Virus record (IMG/VR): IMGVR_UViG_3300027996_000177
Span: 1 to 23,042 of that record
Direction: 5' to 3' (one strand)
Source: a virus
Length of the DNA stretch: 23,042 bases
Shown: in pieces, positions 1 through 7,800 of the stretch
How positions within the stretch are numbered: position 1 is the first letter of the stretch
Layout of the letters: each line of letters opens with the position of its first letter
The notes under the pieces: model-generated
What the model saw: only the letters and a program-made list of their open reading frames with translations
Databases searched by the model: none
Told to the model about the DNA's origin: nothing
Program-made: the position numbers and the translations under genes

Positions 1-895
1 CAGGATTCATTTGTGAACCATTTAAGAATGTTGACGTATCTTGATTAACTAATTCCCCATTAACATAACAACTTAAATTATTAGTAACCAATTCTCCCAC
101 ATCTGTAATAGTAATTAAATTCCATTCCTTTGGTTCGTTACTCACCCTATCTGTAGTAAATGTACCCCTATCAATTGAATCCCCTATCGTCATTCCATAG
201 TTATTACCTATACCAAAACCCCATCTCATCTGACTAGACGTACCACTCCTCCAAAATAGATATGCATCATCTGCAGGTGTAGAACCACCTATAGTATCAC
301 CAGATAATTTAACGATAACCTGTTCATTATCTGGAGATGAACCACCACCAATAGGGTTAATAGTTTCCGCAACTGCTTTTGTTATTGTCCCACCTGAACC
401 TATAGTAACCTCAAAAGAAGGTAAATTTAAAGATGTTTGTCCTGTAGTTGTACCACTCCAGTTTTCACCAATAACACCTGTATAAGTTCCTGGTGTGTAT
501 GTTGTTGCAGTCAATGATGGTATTTTTAGAAATCTATCATTACCACCACCAAAAAACATAACACCACCGCCACCTGTTGTTCCTGATTTAACCCAAGCTG
601 AAAACGTGAACGTTTTTGGTTTGTATCTATAAAAAGGTTGTTGTTCTTGAATTAACTCCGAAGAAGAAGTCGGAAATAAAATGAAATCATCCGTACCATC
701 AAAAGTTATGTATTTATAATCGTTAGAAACTTCTGGTTCGTTTGTGAAAGTACCCTCAAAATTATAAGAACTAGTTATATCAACTATAGTACCACCACTT
801 AAACCTTCAGACCTATCTCTAGATTTAAAATTAAATGAATCAGTATAAAATACTAAACCTTCTGTTATTATTTTTGGTGAATAATTAAAACTCAT
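1..895 (-). CDS. LamG/concanavalin-A-like lectin-fold tail protein, C-terminus cut by window edge
   Basis: Partial gene. I translated it directly: ATG at 895-893 (minus strand), then 298 codons open to the window edge without a stop. The visible protein resembles LamG-type (laminin G/concanavalin A-like jellyroll) domains found in phage fibres and adhesins. Near residues 13-19 is GLVFYTD, near 61-72 is the strand KYITFDGTDDFI, near 95-103 is TFTFSAWVK, and near 258-283 is a W-N-L-I-T-I strand followed by CYVNGELV. These are the usual landmarks of the family, in the usual order. A Gly/Thr-rich insert lies near 104-190. The start follows the stop of the 317-residue gene by only 3 bases, so the two are probably co-transcribed. 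Likely role, inferred from context: carbohydrate or surface binding at the tail periphery. An enzyme with the same fold cannot be excluded because the C-terminus is missing. Confidence 0.72.
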   Translation of the reverse strand, partial: MSFNYSPKIITEGLVFYTDSFNFKSRDRSEGLSGGTIVDITSSYNFEGTFTNEPEVSNDYKYITFDGTDDFILFPTSSSELIQEQQPFYRYKPKTFTFSAWVKSGTTGGGGVMFFGGGNDRFLKIPSLTATTYTPGTYTGVIGENWSGTTTGQTSLNLPSFEVTIGSGGTITKAVAETINPIGGGSSPDNEQVIVKLSGDTIGGSTPADDAYLFWRSGTSSQMRWGFGIGNNYGMTIGDSIDRGTFTTDRVSNEPKEWNLITITDVGELVTNNLSCYVNGELVNQDTSTFLNGSQMNP

Positions 896-898
896 AAT

Positions 899-1852
899 TT
901 ATATACTTCTAACAATTGTTTTTACTTCCCACCCAGTAGTTGTTGCAGATACTTGCAATAAAGCATTAGTACTATCTGCAGACATAGTAAATGTTATCCC
1001 TGATGTTGTTCCAATGTCACTTGTTGGTACATTATTGAATTCAACAGTATTACCACTAAATATAGATATGATATTTCCTGCTCTCGCACCTACTGTATTT
1101 GTAACCGTATAATCAAAGAACGCACCCGTATATGCACTCATCGGTAAAGAATACACTGTAGACAATCCAGTTCCAGGATTTAATTTAACTGTCGTATTAA
1201 GTGATGGTGCTTGATAACTACCCATATGAATAGTATCGTCATCAAATACTTCTAATATCGGTAATCCTGAAATATCATTAACCGCAAACAAAGAACCTGT
1301 TAAGTCATCAGTAATACTGAATAACTCACCACTAGAACCTTGTACCGTAAATAGTGGTTCTGTATTGCCAGAACCTATAATTGTTAATACGTTTTGTCCA
1401 CTTCCTGATAATTTTGTTTGTCCAACAACATTTAACGTAACAGTAGTTGCAGTAGTCCCAATACCAACGTTTCCACCATTTTCAACTAAATATACATTAT
1501 TTAATCCTGAAGGTTCAATGTGTAATGGTGAACAACCATATAAGTTTGTCACATATAAATCTGTTATACAGTCTCCTGATGTATTTCCTGTAAATGTAGG
1601 TAAGTTTAAGTAAGTTGTCGCACTTATTGTATTCGCACTTAACCCATTTGTAAAAATTGTTGGTCCAGTTACTGTACCACCAGTAAAGGTTCCACCGCCA
1701 CCACCAATAACATCACTTATTTGTTGTATAGTTGCCTTATATGATGACCCTACACTACTCTGAGAAGTATCTCCTGTTATTACAATATGAACTAAATCTG
1801 TAAGTGTAACACCACTCGCTAATTGTCTATCTGTTAATTTTTGTTTTGACAT
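899..1852 (-). CDS. Fibre-like tail protein with beta-rich repeats (317 aa)
   Basis: Probable tail fibre or fibre-tip protein. Residues 1-50 are a compact, non-repetitive head (LTDRQLASGVTLTDLVHIV then SSYKATIQQISDVIG) of the kind used to anchor phage fibres. Residues 50-85 are a Gly/Thr-rich linker. NVGIGTT at 128-134 is a motif often seen in phage fibre shafts upstream of beta-helical or chaperone domains. Residues 167-200 carry short repeats of hydrophobic pairs spaced by turns (LFTV, LFSI, LFAV, ILEV), suggesting a narrow beta-helix. The last 75 residues form a separate beta-rich C-terminal domain ending in VKTIVRSI. No S74-type self-cleaving chaperone is visible at the C-terminus. It lies 35 bases after the giant 2823-aa gene and 3 bases before the LamG-like gene. 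The fibre role is inferred from composition and position; the receptor is unknown. Confidence 0.7.
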   Translation of the reverse strand: MSKQKLTDRQLASGVTLTDLVHIVITGDTSQSSVGSSYKATIQQISDVIGGGGGTFTGGTVTGPTIFTNGLSANTISATTYLNLPTFTGNTSGDCITDLYVTNLYGCSPLHIEPSGLNNVYLVENGGNVGIGTTATTVTLNVVGQTKLSGSGQNVLTIIGSGNTEPLFTVQGSSGELFSITDDLTGSLFAVNDISGLPILEVFDDDTIHMGSYQAPSLNTTVKLNPGTGLSTVYSLPMSAYTGAFFDYTVTNTVGARAGNIISIFSGNTVEFNNVPTSDIGTTSGITFTMSADSTNALLQVSATTTGWEVKTIVRSI

Positions 1853-1861
1853 ATGTTTTCT

Positions 1862-1874
1862 ATTTTATTATAAA
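1862..1874 (-). promoter_or_regulatory. 13-base motif TTTATAATAAAAT upstream of the fibre-like gene
   Basis: This is identical to the motif at 20569-20581 and ends 9 bases before the ATG of the 317-aa gene, in the 35-base gap after the giant gene. It overlaps ATATTTATA (coding strand, 1869-1877), which also occurs before the gp25-like and 744-aa genes. It could mark a separate promoter for the fibre genes or simply an A/T-rich ribosome-loading region; the sequence alone does not decide. Confidence 0.35.
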
Positions 1875-1887
1875 TATGTGTGATTTT

Positions 1888-4800
1888 TTATTCATCACAA
1901 TTATGTATCAGTTCTTTATTATAAAAATCTCCCCCAACGTCCCAATCATCATCTCCTGTAATTATTACATTACCTTCATATTCATTACTATCATATATTT
2001 GAGTTATGAATATTGTGTTATATTCACTAAGTAACGTATTTGACTTTCTTATACATTTGGTGTATTTGTCTCTAAGTCCCGCAATAAAGTTTCTTTGTGT
2101 TTCATAAGCAGTAGTACCTTGAGTAAATCCAGATAATGCATTTTGTGCATTTACTAAGTTTTGTGTTATACCACTACAACTCATAAAATTCATAGTATAA
2201 TTTTGTTGTTGTTCTATATACTCATTCTCTAAATTTTCTAACTCAGTTTTTAAATCTAACAGTTGTTGATTTAGTGTTACAAAATCACTATTTAATAAAT
2301 CTATTTGATTTTGTTTTTTATCGATTAAAGTTTGTAAATTTGGGGTACTTAAATCTTTTAATTTTATAGAACATAAAATACTATTCTCTTTTTGTATTTC
2401 TTTCTTAAGTAATGCAATCTGAACTTCTTTTTCCCTTATTTCTTTTTTCTTATCTGTAATTTGTGGACTACTAGGGTAAATAGGTTTTTGTTCTACTAAA
2501 CTATATTTGTCTTCAGAACCAATACTAAAATCTGTCTGACCACTTAAAGAACAATTTTCAGTAGAAATAAAATTCAAACTATACTTTTTATAATTAAATT
2601 TATTATTATCAAATATTGTATTTCTATAAATTTTACCTGAATTATCACAACCTTCCCATATTGTAGTAGCAGGAACAACTTGTTCAATTAAATCTAACCA
2701 ATAGTCACCTATCTTATCCATAAACTCAAACATACTATTATACGTAAATTTACCAGATAAGTCTTCACCACAATTACTAGCGTTTAGGTATAGTTCATAA
2801 AATAATCTTAATAATGGGTAATCACTAATAGTCTGTCTACTTTTAACATCAATTAAATTAGTTTGTACTAATTGATCAAAAACCGCTTTAATATTTATTT
2901 CTGATGGTTGTATATCTAAATAATCTAACGGATTAACACAAACACTATATGTATCACCAGTTTCAAAACCATTCTCACATTCTTTTTTACTACCACAATA
3001 TTCACAATCACCTTTACAATTTGCACAATCGTCAATAGTTCTCCAATGACATATTTCTAAATCTTCATCCCACACATAGTTTTTACCTAAACCTAAACCT
3101 TCAATACCTTCACCATTTAATAACGTATTTAAAGATTTACAACATTCAGACGTAATACTATCTGTCTGATTAAACGTTTGTGCAGTGACACCACTAATAA
3201 CTTCTTCTAAAGTACCACCAGTATATATTGAGGTTCCTGTATATAAATAAGACTCAAAGAAACCAATCGTACCATCACCTTTTTCAACGATTAGTCCGAA
3301 TAAATTATTTAATGTGTTATTATTATTAATGACTAACGTATCTGAACCACAATTATTTTTTTGTATGAAGAAGTTCGATAGTGTTTGTCCTTTTTCTAAT
3401 AATTGATAATAATTAGCGTCTAATGAGGTGTTATAATTAGAAGTTAACGTATAGTATTCATTTTTCAATTCTATAACTTGTGTCTGTAATATATCTGTAT
3501 ATGTTTCACAACTAAATGTTAATCCAGATGTGGAGTTACCATCTAAAGTTAAAACATAACTATCTAATGTTGTAGATGTGTATGTGACATCACCACTAAA
3601 TTTTATCTGTAATAAAGATGATTGATCTTGAAATATAAAATCTTCAGAACCCATAAATAAATAATCTTCTGAAGATTCAAAAATATAATTATCAGTTTCA
3701 CAATTAGTAGGACAATTATCACAATCAATATTTTTCCAGTAATTAAATACATCACATTCTATTGCCTTCGCAGGATCTATACTAAATGAAGTATTTTTAA
3801 CGTTAAGTATTAAATCAGAATGATTAATATTATAATCCGTATATCTGTATTCTAAATCTAACCAAAGTCTTTCTTCTTCTTCACCTAATCTAACAATATC
3901 ATAATTAGACGTTGATCCAGTATTACATTCACCGTTAGGGTAAACTGTTTCTGTTATTACACCATCATCATAATAAACCCACGATTTTTTATTATCTATA
4001 ACACAACTTAGTTGTGGTATCATACAATCATTTATAGATAAAAGTCTTTGTGTTTGACAATCTGCAACATTAACTTGTATATTATCAACTAATAAACATA
4101 ATTGACACTCAATATTTTCTAATTCTATAGAGAAGAAAAATTCTTTATTAGGGTATAATCTCCTTAAATCGTCACAAACACATTCAGGTATCGTAAAGTT
4201 AAAAGTTTGCCAAGATGGTTCGAACATATCTGCATTGTATGTCACACCTAATTGTGATAAGTGATTAAATATACCATCTTCTATTGTTGCAATCTCTTGT
4301 TCGTCACCTTCTAATATAACACCAGTGTATCCACTTGTTGGATCCCATTCCCATATAGGGTTTATACTTTCAGTATATGGTAAGTAACTTAACCCTGTAT
4401 CAATGTTAGTCTGAGTATCTTCATTTGTATTATTAACAAATATTTTAAAGTTGACTTTTAAATCGTCTAAATAACTATCATAATAAGTATTATTTACCTC
4501 TTCAAATTCTACATAATTATTATATAAACTATTATACCATACATCATAACACTCATTAGTTTTTTGTTCTATAGTAGGGATTGAAGTTTGTAATGTTTCT
4601 AAAAGATTTTGTAATTCTGTAACATTTACTAAATCACAACAATTAATAGGTTCTATACTTTCATCATCTACTATTACAGAAGATAATATACATTCCCTAG
4701 TTTCGCTATTAAATACATATTGTCCTGGAATTGAAATCACACTCTGTGTACAACATTCTTCAGGTATATTTGCACCGTTATAAAGAATTGCACCACCTGT

Positions 4801-7800
4801 TGTCTGTTGAAATAAAGAAGGATTAGGATAATCACAAATAGGTGTATTATTATTAGATCCACCAGAAGGTGTGGTAACAGGGTCTTTGTCTGGGTCAGCT
4901 TCAGGTAATGGGGGTGGTGTATTATTAGAACTACCGCCCGAAGGTGTGGTAACAGGATCTTTGTCTGGGTCAACTTGTGAAGATCCAGTGTTTGTATTAG
5001 GGTTATGAACTACTCTTGTCGCAGTACAACAACCCTTTTCGTAAATGTTTGTACCACCTCCACCTGCAAGTGTCCAATCACTACTATACCACGAACTACA
5101 TAACGTAGTAGGGTTATTTGGGTCATTAATATTAATAATATATTTATAGTAATCGGTAGGACTACTACTATCAAACACTATAAATTCATCGCCAATATCA
5201 TATATACACCCACTTACTGGTCCACCACCTCCACCATCTTTTATCCCACCAGCACCAATTGCTGACATAACAATACCTGTAGTTTCAGGATCAATATAAC
5301 CTTTTAAGGTTGAGTATAAGCCTAATAACCCAACACCCCAACTTAATAGAGTACTTCCTAAATTATTTTGTTCATTTTTAGTATCTGTAAAAGACTGACT
5401 TTGTTTTAATAAATTTTCAGATAATAATGCTTTTTGTTCTTGTAATTGACTATTTAACTCATTTATCTGTGAAGTATTTTTTACATACTCAATATTTAAA
5501 GTAATTTTTTGACTATCAGTTAAAGTTAAATTACCAGATTCATCTGTTATTGATTCGGTAGTAGTTTTTAACAACTCTGCAGTTCTATTTATAGTGTTTT
5601 GTATGTCGTTGTTTTGTATTGTAGAATTTTGTTTTGACTCATCATAACTAATACTGTTATTATAATCAGTAGTTAATGTGTTTATATTTACATTGATTTC
5701 ATTGATTTGCTTCTCCAAAGTAGCAACTAACTCAACATTATTTTCAAATATAGCATTTTTTAATTGTACTTCTAAACTATTTTTTGTTCTACAATCTTCT
5801 AATAATTGTGAATATAAAACTTGTTCGTTTTGATTTTCTAATGTTTTAGTAGAAACACAACTATTATATTCTGTTTGTTTAGTACCATCATTAGTATTAG
5901 GGTTACCATATACTATTGTGTTACAATATGTGTTATAATTAAAGTTTCTTAATTCTGTTAATTGGGTTTCATATACTGTACAATCTAATGGGTTCTCCAC
6001 ATTTGTTATTGCTTTTTCTATTACAATATTATCTGAAGATTTTAACTGAATATCACCTTCTATTTGAGAGATTACACTTTTGATTTCTACTTCCACAACT
6101 TTTAATTTATCTAGTTCATCTTCTAGTTGTGTACCTAAAGCATTAAATTCTTGTATGTTCGCAATTTTTGTCTCATTTGTTGGTGTTGTTGTAGTGTTAC
6201 TATCACCACCTACAGTACTACCATCACAACCTAATGCCGAATATTGATTAATAATAGTTTTTATACTTTCTTCTAAAGTTTTATAATCAGTCAATAACTT
6301 AGACCATATACCACATTCTAAAGGCATTTCTAAATTACATATATTTTGTGTGTTAATATAATTAGTATATTCTATGTCACAAGATGGGTATAATAATGTT
6401 AAATTAAAACAACCCGCAATAAGTGACTCTACTTCGGATTTGATTGTTTTATAATTTTCTATATAAGTTACAATTTCTGAAGTATTAAAATTTAATGATG
6501 TTAATAACTCTGTTGTTGGTGTAAATAATTGATTGTATGTTTCATTAATTTGAGAAACCCATATCTGATTTGTTGTTGCCCATTGACTAACTGACACTAC
6601 ATTACCACCAATGGCATTACAACATTCTGTATTTGGTTCTAATACATTAGTATTATTCCATATCACATATTCATCACCAACATTCTCACTATCATTAAAG
6701 TTATTTTGTAAAATTTGAGATTCTTCTTCCGTATTTGTAAACGCAACAAAGTTTAGACAATTTACATTATTTATTGTATTATCATAAATAATTGCTGGTT
6801 GACATGATACGTTATCTGCACACTCTATTAAGTTATTCGCACTATATTTTAACATATAGTCAAAAGAAAAATCTATAGTACAACTACAATCTTCTAATTC
6901 TGGCAATTTAAAACCTTGCCAATTTTCACTACCAAAAACAACGGAAACATTATCTACATCCGCACATTTAATTCTTTCTGGGTCAACTGCCGAACTGAAA
7001 ACAGTATTAGGTGTAACACTATAAGGGTTATTACCTTCAAACGGTATTAATAACCCACTATTAACATCAATAGTAAAATAACCAAACGTATATCCATAAA
7101 ATTCTGCAACTGACTGATATAAATCACTAACTTGTTCATCACTATGCCAATCTAAAATGTAATTATTATCAAATATTGATGGTGTGAAAGAAACTCTTCC
7201 ATATTCATCTATGGTAAAAACTACCCAATTAGACGGATCCATAAGTGAAGGATCATCTAATATTGCGTTAGGTTGTGCAACAATATTATTATTAGTGTTA
7301 ACTACTTCTTTTATTATTCTAGACTCAGTAAAACAATCCCAAAAAATTTCAGTAGAATAATAATTATATACACCACCTATAGGGTTTTGTAAATCATAGT
7401 AGGATGTATTAACCGTTGTATCAATTATTGGGACAATGTATGTACCATCACTAAGACTACCTTGTATAGTAAATTCTGGAGTTGCAAGCTGATTACCTTT
7501 TAAACACGCTATATATTCATTTGTACCATCATTTACTATAGTAAAATCAAATCCGTGCCAAGCACAACACTCAGGACTACTAATGATTGTTGTAGAATTA
7601 CAATCTACTTCTTCAAAATATAACCCAAAATTAGAAGGGTTTTCGATATTCCCTAATAAATATAGTTCTAAATATTCTACTATACCATAACCTGTTGCAT
7701 TAATAAAACTTTGTTGACTTAATACTTCCCCACCAGGGACTTTAGCGTATTTGTATTGAAAACATTTACCTTTTACTTGATAGATATTGTTTGGTAATGT

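Noticed and set aside
1365-1613. Plus-strand open frame of 82 codons over the 317-aa gene
   Set aside because: Antisense to a well-supported fibre-like gene, with no family features; the same applies to the other short plus-strand frames in the window.
4737-4973. Second minus-strand frame of 78 codons across the tandem repeat
   Set aside because: It overlaps the giant gene in another frame, and its repetitive look (repeated TQTK..LLPHL) is simply the DNA tandem repeat read out of frame.
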